From Tilletiaria anomala UBC 951 (taxonomy: Eukaryota > Basidiomycota > Exobasidiomycetes > Georgefischeriales > Tilletiariaceae), in assembly GCF_000711695.1 (NCBI RefSeq), contig NW_013547021.1, positions 124,001 to 188,000 of the forward strand: a stretch of 64,000 nucleotides of DNA, read 5' to 3'. Below, one piece after another: positions 25,385 through 37,479 of this stretch; positions within the stretch are counted from its first letter, which is position 1; each line of letters opens with the position of its first letter. The notes under the pieces were generated by a model that was not told the origin of the DNA, did not search any database, and was given only the letters and a program-made list of their open reading frames with translations. The position numbers and the translations under genes are program-made.

Positions 25385-27241
25385 TCAGGTGGCGGCCACC
25401 ACTTGAGAGAGCCCGAAGTAATCTTCCATTTTGGGTCCCAGAAACGATCGCGATCGCGGCATGCCTTGTACGGGTACAAAAGCGCTAGCAGCATGATACC
25501 CAGGTGCCGATTTGTAATGGCTCAAGCTTGGGCGGCGTCCAGCGAGCCGAAAAGATGCGGACAATGCACTCTCAGGGTCGACAGAGAGCTCCGCAAGTGA
25601 ACGCAGCGCATGTTGGTAGGTCTCGCCAGACGTGTTGAAGCATGACATGACGCGGTGGAAAGGATCCCGCGTAAGATCGCTTTTGGAAAGTTGGGATGAG
25701 GCGAATTCGGCAAATCTGTTTTGAGTGAACGATTTGAGCTTGAGAATATAGTTTGACCAATTTTGAGGCGAAGGGGAAAGGTCATAGTTGCAAATGCGCA
25801 AGTAAAACCTCTCAATGCTATTGAGTTCAGAAAGCGGAATTCCAGTGACCTCATGCCAAGTTTTGTTAAGAAAGGTGTTGTCGTCTAGGTGCTCTAATGA
25901 TTGAAGAACATACCATATATCAGGAAAATAGCTTGTGGATCAATACTCAAGCGCACACTTACTATTTGCGATCATCAAGCCGAGGGTGAAAAGCTTGAAT
26001 GGAGATGACGACGTCGGTGACAAAAAAAAATGCGAGTATTCGTCGTGAAGTCGATAGCTGTCAGCAGCGAGCAAGGTCGGTATGCGCAGGATGTAGTACA
26101 GAGCAAGAAAAAGTGTCGTTGGCGAAACAAGTGTTTGAGACAGCACCTGAGAAACAAAATGATGCAGGATCTTGAGCGCCTGAGGTTGTTGAGCGATGAA
26201 TGGATCCGAACAGGTAGCTTCCGACAGGATGGTTGGCCGGCCATCGAGCTTCAGGGAAGGAAGGCATTTGCTTGAGCGTTGCGCAGAGGGGGGGAAAGTT
26301 GCGAGTTGCAACGCTTCGCGCACCCCTGATGAAGTTGCTGTCGTCTGATGGTACGAGGGAATCGGGCTTGACGACGGCTGGTAGCCTTTGTCATTGACAG
26401 AGAATCCGGCGTCAAGCGAGCCGCATTTGAGACAGTCGGAGAGAGCGACAACGACCCCAGATGCCAAGTTGACAAGTTGGACAGCTGATCGATGAAAGCT
26501 ACGAGGTGAAGGCGGCGACTGGTCGTTTGTCTGTTTGGAGCGACGTTGATTTTCATACTGGCCAGTGTGCTCGTACGAAGGTTCGCGCTGATATTGATGA
26601 GAATGATAGCTCTGAAGCGACATGGTATCTTCACCCACGACACTGCATTGCTGCTGATACGACAGTGCATAAAGCTGAATGTTCATTCCATGCCTATTAT
26701 CCGGACGCGGAGGTTGCCAAGTCCGTGCAGATGGCTGGTAAGCACGGCCTACTCCCCCTGGTTGGACTGCTCCAGCCCAACGCCTGTCGATGTCCGAATG
26801 CATTGGCCCCGGATCCCATCTGGCAGGCGCAAGTACAGCTGCTTGATTTGTTTGCTCGTTAGGCGCGACCTTGGCTAAGCGATGAGCAAGGAGAAGTTCC
26901 TGCTCCACATGGTGATGGTGCTGCGCGAAGGACGGGATGTGGCCCCCAGGTGAGGGATTGGCCGGCACAAAGCCCCATGGGCCGACTGTACCAGGGAGCG
27001 ACGATGGAAGCCAAACAGCACGCTCAGAAGCTGAGCGAGCTGCAGCGGCAGTGAGCTTCGGCGCTGGAGGTGGTGCGAACACGCTTGAGGGGTAATAGCA
27101 CAAGGGCGCCGACACGGGGATCGTGTGATGAACAGGTGGAGCACCTACTGTGCACGCTTGTTGGCTGAAATCGGAAGGCACAGTCGAGGGTACGAAGCTT
27201 GGCGCGCCATAGAAGGCCGCATGAGCTTGATAAGAGTCCAT
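25385..27241 (-). CDS. PHO80/PCL-type cyclin with long disordered N-terminus
   Basis: PCL cyclins partner the Pho85-class CDK in phosphate, glycogen and cell-cycle control. The two exons are 25963-27241 and 25385-25893 (69-bp intron), giving 595 residues. The first about 330 residues are His/Pro/Gln/Ser-rich and disordered. The cyclin box then runs from LKILHHFVSQVLSQTLVSPT through LFTLGLMIAN, across the intron, to KHLDDNTFLNKTWHEVTGIP and LNSIERFYLRICNYDL. This is the classic PHO80-like pattern. The short C-terminal region is Ser-rich. The start is the ATG at MDSYQAHAAFYG; an in-frame ATG at 27283 would add 14 residues. Which PCL subgroup it belongs to cannot be settled here. It converges with the AAGAB-like gene (209 bp apart). 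Confidence 0.88.
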
Positions 27242-29434
27242 CTTTAGAGGATGTCGCCTTTCATGAACCAGGGAGCTGCACAATTAAGGCGTCTCTGGTC
27301 CAAAAAGGCAGTAAGGAGTCACGACGGGGACAAAGAAGGAGACCAACGAGCGCGGTCCTCCTCGTTCCCAACGTCGCGACTCATGCACTTGCGCAAGGCA
27401 CTGAGCGAGCAGCACCAGTGCCGTGGGCAGGGCTGATGCGGACTGTGCCGAAGAATGTCTGCTGAGCAGCCCCGAGCAGCAGATGATCTGATGCAACAGC
27501 ACGACAGCTTCAGAAGGGAATGTCCCAAAGACTGAGGATGCTCGCTTCTGTTGATACAGCGTAGTCTGCGGGTGGGGCGTACAGCGGAGAGGGAGCGATG
27601 GCCTGAGAATGGGGTGATAAACCGGCCAAGCCGCGAAGCCCCTCTTTTCGCCTGCACCGTCCGTGCGCTCCAGGCGGACAGCGTGCAGGTTGCCCTCGGA
27701 AATACAAGGCCTTCAGGCTCTGACGAGCGAGACGACCTGTGTGCAGACCTAGAGGAGGGCACACAAAGCGGGCCAGAGTGGTTCGAACGTCCAAAGTCGC
27801 GGGTGCGATGCGACTTTTCGAACCACGCCTCCTCGACCCCTCCTTCCGGCAGCTTCCGATCCCTACCCGGCTCGGAAGGCTGCTGGAGACCTGCTCGGCT
27901 TTGCCGATGCTCTGCTCGACGCTGTCAAGACAGAATCTTCGAGCACGGATCCGCTGAGCGAGGTTGACGGCCTTGGTGGGAGCTGGCGAGAGGAGAACCG
28001 CCAGGCAAAGAGAAGAAAACAGAGAAGAGAGTTTAGGCAGACTGCAGCAGCCAGAGGCTCTGGACGCCAGCACGTAACTGTGGAGAGGACTCTCCTGAAT
28101 CGAATCCAGTGGCAAATTCCCTCAATCTCCACATAGTTTGCCCCGAAAATCGAAATAGGTGCGGATGCCAGCTCGCGGCATGAAACAGGCATCTCGCCTC
28201 TCTCATTAGTTCCTGCGCAGCTGCGCCCACCACGGGGTAACGCAGCAGTCAAATCGAGTGTAGAGTGTTCCCTTGCACTTCACCAAACTGGGAGAAGAGA
28301 GGATTCACGTTTGACGGCTCATCACGGTCACCTACAGAGGTTGAAACCCATGCTTTCACACCCACCGCTATATATCAATTCCGGATTTATGGTAGAGCCG
28401 CCACCAAGTATTGCAAAATGGGCAGGCATCACAAGCACAGCATATCCAACAAAGCCAGGACATGTTTGATTTCCTTCACGAGGTGTTGGCTCTCGCGGCG
28501 TCAGGCGGTGCATCGCCGAATGTCTCATTAGGGCTGAAGCAATCCCAGGCTCTTGCCAACGGTCGAGTGTTCAGCGTTCAGCATATCAGTATCCAGCGTT
28601 CAGCGCTCAGGCCCACGAGGCACAGACCTGCTCAGACACGCCCTGATATCTGTCGCGACAGGTCGGGAGCCGTGAATTGCCTACATGAGGGCATGATGCA
28701 TGATATATACATGTACGACAAAAGCCCAGAACGATGTACGTGCACACCATCCGCAAGGCGTAAGGCGCACAGTATTCAACTTCTACGAAGGAAAGCACCA
28801 TTCGAAGTCCGGCCACACACGGTCAAGGAACCTATCAGTGTATGACCAGGTGTGAATGTGACCTCATGTGCGACCCAACTCGGCCTCCACCAGCCACGTC
28901 TCTCAGCAGACCCGCTACTGCCGGCATGCTGGAACATGTGCACTGCGACTGTGCGACGTACGAGTTACGGCCAATGTACGCGCTCCCGTGTATAGTATCA
29001 GCAGGTATCAGTGTGTTCCCCTCTTTGGTCGACGTCATGTCACCTACCAGATCTGGCAAGGCTCCGATTCTCGAACGCAGTGTCGCATTTGTGCTGCTCT
29101 GATGCTGCGTTCCAGTGTCACAGGCTCACCGTATAGCTAGGTACGCTGACTTTCGACCTGCAAACAGGTCAAAGTGGCGACATTCTTAGCCGGACTTACA
29201 TCTTTCGTTGTTGAATCCTGCCATCCATACAGCATTCGCCTGACTAACCCTCTCCTAGACGGAAGTGTTGTCGAAGACGAGGTGCCTTCTGACACGATCC
29301 TACTTAGGTTTTTATCCCCCTTGGAGAGGGGTTGGAGCCCAAGTCTCGGGAAGACTTTCAATTCGTGCTGGACACAAATTGGGACGTCAAAGCTGGCAGT
29401 CTAACATTTATCCTGCAGGCAGGAACAAGCAACA
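27242..29434. other. divergent 2.2-kb intergenic region
   Basis: This lies between the cyclin and the secreted lysozyme-like gene. A 201-residue minus-strand frame at 27510-28115 has no recognisable domain and is rejected as coding. Short direct repeats of GTTCAGCG/CCAGCGTTCAGC occur near 28565-28610. The cyclin may have a long leader here. No gene is supported. Confidence 0.45.
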
Positions 29435-30553
29435 ATGCAGCATTTACGTGCGGGTCCATTGCTGCTTAGCGCTCCGATATTTGCACTCGTTTTGTGGATC
29501 TCTCTCGCTTCCGCCCATGTCTTTGCCCTCCCGCCTGACGTGCTAGCATTTCGCCGCGACTGGCATGATGCTCTGCAGCCGTCAGCACGTGGTGCAGATG
29601 ATCCCATCGACTTGTCGGCCGATTCGACGGGAAATGTTCGACGCCTTTTGCAGCTAGGCCTGCCATCCGCGCCGAGCGTGCAAAGCATGCCCTCCAACAA
29701 TCCAAACTACAATGTACCACAGGTACGTCGTGATCTGCTCAACGTCATGGCATGGGCGGGCGATACGGGTGCTTTGCAAGGAGATGAGCTTGACGAAACC
29801 GTGGCCGCCATCATGTCTGCCGCTGCACGCTACTTTCCCGAGGTGCCGACTAGAGCCATGTGCCGCACGCTCATCGCAGACATCAAGACAGAGAGTGATT
29901 TCAACACTTCACTCATCTCCGGTGGCCGCCTCGACTCAGGAAGCTCTTGGGGCCTGCTTCAAGTCAGCCCTGGCGGAGGCTCGCAGGAACTCAAGTTGTT
30001 CAAGCAGCACGCACAAGTCGCGCGCAATACATTCTCATGGGCACCCACTGCGAGCTCGTTGGGTCCGCTCATCGATTGGCAAAGTGGGGAGCAAGTGGAT
30101 CTCGATTCATTGACCAATGATGACCTTTTTCGGCCATGGATCAACATCCATGTTGCCGCCTGGATCCAGTCCAACAGTGCTCGCACTTCTAGCCAGGATC
30201 CTGCAGATTGGCCCAATATTGCCTTTGCTGCAGCGAACGTGCGCAAGCAGGCACAAGTCGGTGCGAACCCCGGCACAGATCAGACTGCTAGTCAGCTGGC
30301 TTCTGCTCGTCAGCAATTGAAGAGCCAATTGCAAGGAGCTGGTCTCCCAAGATCCGTCCGAACAGGACTCGGAACCTGGGTTGCTGGAGCCGCAACCGAC
30401 GGATATGGGTCGTACATGCAAGCAGGCGATGACATCAGCCGGCAGTACATTTCTACGATCGCTAAGGCAGTCAGCCATCTTTACGGCTACACAGTTTCAA
30501 CTGCTTGGTTCAACGGCCTTCAAGTGAACGCAGGCCTGGTGGATTACCAGTAG
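29435..30553 (+). CDS. secreted lysozyme/lytic-transglycosylase-like protein
   Basis: A single-exon gene of 372 residues. The N-terminus has a hydrophobic signal segment (LLLSAPIFALVLWISLASAH). The mature part contains an SLT/lysozyme-like core: RTLIADIKTESDFNTSLISG, with the candidate catalytic Glu in KTESDF, then SSWGLLQVSPGG. These correspond to the E-S-x-F, S...G and GLMQ-hP motifs of goose-type lysozymes and bacterial lytic transglycosylases. Later GTWVAGAATDGYGSYMQAG and an Ile-rich helix (YISTIAKAVSHLYG) match the C-terminal lobe pattern. Its activity and target (bacterial peptidoglycan or a fungal/plant polymer) are unknown; the fold call is inferred from motifs. It lacks introns, unlike most neighbours. 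The stop is 176 bp from the convergent dynein light-chain gene. Confidence 0.72.
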   Translation: MQHLRAGPLLLSAPIFALVLWISLASAHVFALPPDVLAFRRDWHDALQPSARGADDPIDLSADSTGNVRRLLQLGLPSAPSVQSMPSNNPNYNVPQVRRDLLNVMAWAGDTGALQGDELDETVAAIMSAAARYFPEVPTRAMCRTLIADIKTESDFNTSLISGGRLDSGSSWGLLQVSPGGGSQELKLFKQHAQVARNTFSWAPTASSLGPLIDWQSGEQVDLDSLTNDDLFRPWINIHVAAWIQSNSARTSSQDPADWPNIAFAAANVRKQAQVGANPGTDQTASQLASARQQLKSQLQGAGLPRSVRTGLGTWVAGAATDGYGSYMQAGDDISRQYISTIAKAVSHLYGYTVSTAWFNGLQVNAGLVDYQ

Positions 30554-30729
30554 CGGTTGCATCGCCCCCCTGGGTGCAGTCGGAGAGTGAGGCTCCGTAT
30601 TGCAGCTTGACGCGTTCGTTTCAACCTGAATGTAGCAATCAAGGTGCTATTTTGGGGTCCTTTGTACAAAAATAGTGGACGAGTCTGAGCCTACGCAGGA
30701 CAATCGCGGGAGCAGTGATAGATCACATA

Positions 30730-31289
30730 TCACACCACAGTACTCACATGCAGTACTGCAAGCACAAACTCTGTGCCTATCGAGAGTTTGAGCGCCATAT
30801 CCACTCATTTTTAACAATGGTCACAGTGTCTTCGTTAGTGCAGCGATGCTCCGTACTCACTTGGTACTATTAAAACCTCACTTCGGTCGCTGCGTAAGCG
30901 TATGAAAGACATTGTGCTATCTTGGACCTGTGGGACCGAAGGGTTCAGCTGCGCGCGTCCAGAATTTCCCAGGCAATAGGCGTTTGTTTTTAAGGCAGTC
31001 GACCGGGCATCGACAGTTGGGCACCCACATTTTCGATCTCGCCCATCCTCGCATTGAGATCTGAGACAGATGTCTTCACCAGCCTGACGACTGCCCGCAT
31101 TTTCGATTCGCCGGTTGTGCCCTCGAACTCTTGCCCGCCGGACCGAATTACCGCATATTTTGCGTCTTCTCGGCTGGGCCGACTTACGACTACGAATCCT
31201 ACCACATTACGATATGCTGTCAACTTCGCAATCGCGATATCGATATCTGTAGGGCTGGAACTCGCTGGTGGATTTGCAACGGTCGGCAT
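30730..31289 (-). CDS. dynein light chain, roadblock/LC7 type
   Basis: Roadblock/LC7 light chains dimerise on cytoplasmic dynein intermediate chains. Three exons are predicted: 31029-31289, 30861-30927 (67 nt) and 30730-30770 (41 nt), giving 122 residues. The first exon has AIAKLTAYRNVVGFVVVSRP, the first helix and strand, and the central helix MRAVVRLVKTSVSDLNARM. The second, after a CCACAG acceptor, adds DSTMSFIRLRSDRSEVLIVP, matching the family block D-L-x-F-h-R-I-R-x-x-x-x-E-I-h-h-h-P. The third adds KFVLAVLHV, the last strand. About 15 extra residues precede the domain. Longer upstream frames on this strand are leader sequence. The exon phases agree exactly, which supports the model. Confidence 0.82.
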
Positions 31290-32149
31290 CGAGCCGGGTT
31301 GCAACACTTGACGGAAGTCGTGTAGATCTCCCGCGGCTGGGAAGGCCCAAGACGCCCGACGCGACACAATCCACTGAGTACAGTGTGTCTTGAAAGATGC
31401 CGCTTGAGCGCCAGTGTGCTGTCTCTCCTCAAATCCGAGCGCGATCCGAAGGAATGCGTTGATGGGGCGGTATGGGTCGTTGCCAAGCACACCGTCGGTC
31501 TGGACATGGACGATTGCAAGCGTATGAGTGATGAAAGTTGAATGAGTTGAGACCTTCTGGTGCGCACAAACGAAAAGTACGTACATAAACAATCTAACAT
31601 CAGAGCCCCATCACCTCAGGATTTTCGTGCTTCATAGTTCTGAAACCTCATGCCCTTATCATATCCTTCATGCTTCAAAGCGCTATCTCTTTCCGAGCGT
31701 GACACATGGCAATATGTCGCGACTGAGACACACGCTTCCGCGACCAGTGCTCTCTTCATCCATGTCTTATGACTTGTGCATGCTGACTAAACCGACTCAT
31801 CAAACATCCAATGTCATCATTTGACATTACACATTGGTCTCGCTCAAGAGGGTATATGCAAGTAACAAGGTGACGAGTGCATAGCCCGTTCGCAAATTGG
31901 GTAGACCACATTTGGTTAGTAAAGGGTGAGAGTGAAGCCGGGGTGGCCATGACCTGTCACTTTCGCACTGTCCATTCCGAAGGCACGTGGAGGTTCGAGC
32001 GAATCCAGCCTATTGCTCGGAGGTCCTCGTCGTGGCCTGACTGCATCGCTAATGTGATTGACATTGATGATGTCCCAAATAAATGGCAAGATGTCAGGCA
32101 GCTTCAAAAGATCTCGACAGCTCTTCTATTCCTTCCACTTTACGGATGA
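31290..32149. other. intergenic, left edge of the repeat-rich stretch
   Basis: About 860 bp upstream of the roadblock gene; it should include that promoter. Short frames only. No element border is visible. Confidence 0.4.
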
Positions 32150-32319
32150 ACCGCTGTAGCACAAAGGATTGCTCTCTGAATGGCACTGGACTGTGGCCGA
32201 CTTAAGGAGGTCCGAGATGTGGAAGTCCGCGATGCCAATAGAATGTGTGAAAGCCTCGTCATGGATGCTCGCAGTGCAGGGGTGAAGAGGTCTGCCGGAT
32301 AATCTGCGCTGGTGACGTC

Positions 32320-32950
32320 ATTTATCATGATTTGCTCCTGCTCCAACCCTTGTCAACTGATCGCCAAGCTGCTCGGGAAACGGGACAATGTTGTCGTAAC
32401 ATGAGTTGAGTTCCACGTGGATGGCGAGGCGATAGTCGGAGTTCAACATTTCTACTCCTTGTGCTTTGAACTTGTTATAGGTCGTTGCGATGCGGGCGAG
32501 GTCCTCCTGCATGCCTTCCGCAGAGCTCTTCTTGACTGTCCAAAGTCTCTCCTGAGGATGAGGAGGGCAACTCTCTTCTTTGGCTGATACTTGGCTTCCA
32601 GGGTGCAACACAGCTCCTTGGCCGTCTTAACCATGCGGCTCAAACCAGTGATCTTGCCGTCAATGACAAGCGCCAGCGTCGTCAAGGCCCCATCCGTTCT
32701 GCGCTCGCATTCAGCGCTGGTGCCGTCGTCGTTCCGGGGCATTCTGATCGTGACGGTCACCTAGCCACACATGCCGCACTTGATCATCAGCATCCCGCCG
32801 TTCAAAGCCTACATGTCCAAGTTGCTGCCATGCAGATTCTCGATGCTGACCGTGGCTCCCCGTCGAGGTCACACTTGGTGACATCTTGGTCTTGTGCGTC
32901 ACATCTCTTGAGTGTTCAAGCCACACTTGGGCTTTGGGCTCATAATATAT
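32320..32950 (-). mobile_element. Ty1/copia gag fossil fragment
   Basis: On the minus strand the translated pieces resemble the copia gag (UBN2-type) region: ALTTLALVIDGKITGLSRMV and KTAKELCCTLEAKYQPKK, then a piece ending in SCYDNIVPFPEQLGDQ. The copy is old and broken, with several breaks. It lies opposite in orientation to the pol remnant to its right, so the two are not one simple insertion. No terminal repeats were recognised beside it. Confidence 0.6.
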
Positions 32951-33339
32951 TTAAGGAATGGCTCATTACGACCGAGATAAGATGCTCTGACCTCTTATGC
33001 TCTCTACGCTACACGAACTCTGGGTGCTGCATGCAACTCTTTATGCATTCACAGAATGCTGACTATAAGGAACAGCCACTGCAGCTTGGCCCTTGCTCTC
33101 GACCCTTCCACCACGTACGATGGTATTCCGTGGGCTGTGCTGCTTCGACGTGCTTCGCTCCATTGGCTCGGGTGTCCGCACTTCAGCTGTTCCTGCGTCT
33201 CATGCTTACCCTTAGCCACTGGTTTAATCGTGCCGCTATTGGGTAGCGGAAACGGCATGATGACTATAAGATCAGGCTTGCACAGTCGCATACGCCCTCT
33301 CCCTGTAATGTAGGGAATTACCACCGCAACGCAGAACAT

Positions 33340-36060
33340 GTCGGCCTATGCAGGTTGTGCAAGATATGGATGGTGAGCTGTGGCACCTACGCCTCGGTCA
33401 CGCAGGGCATGACTTGCACAACGCGACATGCAAGGCAAAGGGTTTACCCGTTATCAAAGGTGACCACGCAAGTGAAGCAGTGCGCTCAGAATAGCGGCCC
33501 ACGCCCCATACCGAACGGCAAGTGAAGAAAGCAGAGCACGGCATGTGCTTGAAGGGTATACATCGACACGTCTAGACCTATTGCCATTGGGAGCATAGCT
33601 GGCGTGCTCTACTTCTTAACCTTCACAGATAAAAGCTCGAGCAAGGCTTGGGTTGACACACTGACAGTTCGCAAGAATATTGCTAACGTCGTTGACAACT
33701 GGATCCGCTAAATAAAGGAGAAGGGCAAGGGGATGGTCAAGTTCCTTCACTCAAATAACAGTAGCAAGTATGACGACATGTGGGTGTAGCACCTCCTCTG
33801 ACGACAGCGTCTGGTACGAAAGGTCGGCCCATGTACGGCTCAACAGAACGGGCACCGAACTCCTCAATCTGGCTCTCGTGAACATGATCCTAGCATGGAT
33901 GAGTGAGTTGAAGCTAGAAAAAGCACTCTTGAGTGAGTTAGTCTCAGCAGCAGCCTACACATACAATCATCACTGCGCCCACATCGCACATCGCATTGGT
34001 CGCACGACATTCCAGATTCCAGCAGAAGCGCACCATGATTGCAAGGCATCGATCGACCTCCTTCACGCAATAGGCGTTTCGGCCTACTTCGTGCGCGATG
34101 GAGGCTGCAAGGCATTAAATCAGATCAACGCATAGTGAAGGGCGTTTTTGTCGGGTACGACAGTGCTACGACGTACCTTGTCTGGATCCCCAGCCTCAAG
34201 CAGCTCATTCGGTTTCGATACATCAGGGTGATCGAGACACCCGACAGACCTGCCGCACGCTGACAAGGAAGAGCATCAAACCGGTAGCTGCGAGATCACT
34301 ATCATTGGGGCTTCGAAGCAGCCACGCTGGAGTATGCGTCAGGCTTGCCTGGCGAGAAAGAGGAACAGCGACCGGCGTAGCAGGAGGCACCAATGCAAGA
34401 AGTTGAAGAAGAGCTATTCTTACAAACGCACCAAGAACCAACTTGAGAAAAGTCGACTCATGCAAACAAGCTACCAGGAAAATTTAGGCGCGTAGCGTCA
34501 TCCTACTCATCAGCCACCATTTCCTCCGATCCAGCAGAGACTTGCACATACACGGAGGCCCTTGGAAGTAACGATAGTGACAAGTGGAGCTCCGTAATCA
34601 AATGCAAACTCGACAGCCTCAAGAACAGTGAATGATGGGTTGAGGCAAACTCCCATCGCAGAAACGAGCCGTGGGTGCGAAGTCGGGATTTAAGGTCAAA
34701 CATGATCGTTACGGTAATGCCCCAACGGAATAAACCGGGGACTAGTCGCCAGGGATTTCTCGCAGATCGAGGGGGAGGAATACCATGAGCTGTATGTGGC
34801 TGTCTCCTGACTGACCACCCTCAGCACAGTAATCGCTTTGGCTGTCATGAACAATTGGCATCCCCATCATCGAAATGTCGAAACCTCCAAGCACTACAGG
34901 GAGTGCGTGGAAGACGCCTACTTTGAATCACCTGGTGGAGTGCATTGCTTGGACAGCAAGCATTTGCGTTTCTGCCAGAGTATTTACGGCGGACGGCAAG
35001 TAGGTCGGAACTGACACAGTAGGCTTGACACGACCTTTCGGCCGATCGGCGAAACCAATGGCGAAGGCAACAATGCCTATCGGCTTTAGTTGACGGCCTT
35101 GTCATCGCAACCCCAGCATTAGGGGGGACGGCCCTTCGACCTCGAGGCCTGCTGTTCAAGGTCTTCCACATCAAGGACCTTGGGTCGCTTCATTCCTGCC
35201 TTGGCTGACGGATCCATCGTAACGCGCACAAAAGCAGCATCTTCGTAGACCAGGCGGCCTAAGCAAAGTCGATACTTCAAAGGGTCGACATGGTAGAGTG
35301 CAAGGCTATCGCAACTCCCGCCTCGAACGCGCATTGGGGCGTGGATGCTACTGAGAAGATTGAGACTAAGCATTTTTACCCCGCAGCCATTGGATCGTTG
35401 CTCTATCTCGTACTTGAGACACGGCCTGACCTGGCTCGATCTCCAGGGCTGGGCAGGACAGCACGGAGCCGACGGCAGCAGCTTGGCAGGATGCCAAGAG
35501 GATCATGCGGTACCCTTGAGGAATCTGCAAACCTCGGGATTGAGTACAAGCGCGCCAGCAGTACGATCTTAGTCGGCTTCTGTGGTTCAGACTGGGTAAG
35601 CGGCAACGACAGGAAGACTGTGAAGGACTGCGTGTTCTGCATCCCATTGGACGTCATCAGCTGGTTGTCATGGAATCAGTGCAAGGCTGCGCTTTCTTCA
35701 CAGGAGGCAGAGCTGACGGCAGCAAGCGAGGCAGCTTGGCTGCAGAAGGTTCTTCAGGATCCGCGTATTCCAATGAGCATGGCTATCAAAAGCATGCAAG
35801 AAGCAAGTAATATGACGCCGAGCTCAAGTATTCACAAGAAGCATAAGAGAGCAGTCAAGTTCGAGAGGTTCGACAGCAATGCCAATGTCGCCGACTCACT
35901 TACCAAGCTGCTGCAGAGTAAGCAATTGGAAATGCATCACCCGACAGTCAGTATCGTCGACTACGCGAGACAACCGCTGGCCGCCGAGGAGGAGTGTCGC
36001 AGGACCCGCGGTAGCACAGATGCTTCTAGCCAACGGAGCGAAGCAGAACAACCCAAAGAG
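33340..36060 (+). mobile_element. Ty1/copia pol fossil (integrase, partial RT, RNase H)
   Basis: Plus-strand pieces follow the order of a copia polyprotein. A pre-integrase LWHLRLGHAGHDL-like block lies near 33375 and integrase core fragments near 33600-34130. GVFVGYDSATTYLVWIPSL, the post-integrase motif, lies near 34145. The RNase H end lies at 35290-35970 (HFYPAAIGSLLYLVLETRPD, LVGFCGSDWVSGNDRKTVKD, LSSQEAELTAASEAAWLQ and NVADSLTKLL). The reverse transcriptase part is poorly preserved. The element is clearly dead, with many breaks, and looks old. Confidence 0.8.
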
Positions 36061-36191
36061 TCCTGTGGATAGTCATGGAAGATCCGAGAGCAAGGAACGA
36101 GCTACAGTGGCTGCCCATGAAGTCAACACGTTGTAGATACATAAAGAGCATAACAACGCGCTCAGAGTTTCGTGTAGCGTAGAGAACAACA
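35987..36191 (+). mobile_element. possible polypurine tract and 3' LTR remnant of the copia fossil
   Basis: Directly after the RNase H end there is a purine run (GAGGAGGAG) followed by TGTCGCAGG, the usual arrangement of a copia polypurine tract and an LTR starting with TG. A CA end near 36191 is possible. I could not find a matching 5' copy in the window, so this is tentative. Confidence 0.3.
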
Positions 36192-36849
36192 AGAGGTCAG
36201 ATCATCTTCCCTTGATAGTAATGAGCCAAGGCTTCAATGCAGGTATGTATCATGTCGATCAGCGTAGAGTCCGAATAATAGACACGGAACGCAACGTGTT
36301 GAGAAGTGGTTTCATTGCGCCATCTCCTGTCAAAATTTGGATTTCCTCTCAGCACTTACAACTCATACTTCTTTGCATACGAGTATGTAGGTATTCACTT
36401 CACGAAAAATGGTCAAATGGATGATACAGTCCTACCGACTCTGATATCTTACTCCCGGCCGTCCTGTTCTCAGGCACAGCCCGGAATGCTATGCACAAAT
36501 AAGCACATAATGCTCAGACACCACTATGTCAGGGAGGTCGTGCAACGAGGAGAGTTCGGCACCAGAGCCATCGGAGCCTCAGCAGTTAGAGCCATATTCT
36601 ACAGGGCCTTGCAGCATCAGATCAGATACAGTCAGAACCTGTTTTATCCCAACAGTCAACACTTTTATTCGAACAACCAGCTCCCACACCCACACAATCT
36701 TCAACTCCTTTGTGGGATCGAGGAGCTAATGTTGCTGACCTTGTCGAGTCAAGCATATGAAGTAAAGCAGCACCGTGATATTTCCCTTACTTCGCCTATA
36801 AGACAGACACCTAGGTTCCATCCTTGATAACTAAAACGGATGCGCTCTT

Positions 36850-37160
36850 AATGGTATGTCTCATCCGACATTCCAGATCCGGCCAGCTTGTTTGAGACCA
36901 TACACCTTGCAAGTTGGTATGCCTTTCCACGTTTGCCTGACGCTTTGCCCTCAAAGCCTAGTGCAACATACAAACTTTGAGGCGAAATGCTTCATGCAGA
37001 GCGCATTCACAACGGCTGTTTTAACATACATTTGCTTTAAGTACAAATTAGCCGGTAAAACGCTATCGAGATGAGGCGGAAAGGTTGCGGAAGCGCTACT
37101 GATGCCAAGGGTCTCGCCATAACCAACTTCCTTGCCGGCTATCATTGAGGTCCTAGAGAC
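36850..37160 (-). mobile_element. Ty1/copia reverse-transcriptase fossil fragment
   Basis: Minus-strand translation shows MYVKTAVVNAL and KVYGLKQAGRIWN, which match the copia RT blocks M-x-V-K-T-A-F-L-N-G and Y-G-L-K-Q-A-x-R-x-W. It is short, broken and old. Its orientation is opposite to the pol fossil on its left. Confidence 0.55.
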
Positions 37161-37479
37161 AACGAGAATACACAGCGTTGGTACCCGAAAAATCTTGAAC
37201 TCATCGCCTTACTTATCAAGAGCACATAGCCTCCTACCCCTTGGCTATCAAGACGACAAAAGTGTGCCCTCAGCGGTCCCCACATGTATCTACTTTCAGT
37301 ATGTTCGATTTTAGGAGCTTTAGAAGCGCTTCAGGTCAGAGAATGACCCAACGAAATACCAATATCAACCGTGATGGCATTGGTAGGGCAAAAGACGCAA
37401 CTTAGGGGCAAACTGGAAACTCCCAAAGAGAGTGTCTGGCATACAACATTGCAGTTTGACAAGTCTGCTCTTAGAATAC

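Noticed and set aside
27510-28115. 201-residue minus-strand frame upstream of the cyclin
   Set aside because: No domain, low-complexity Arg/Ser composition and no exon signals joining it to the cyclin; more likely leader or promoter DNA.
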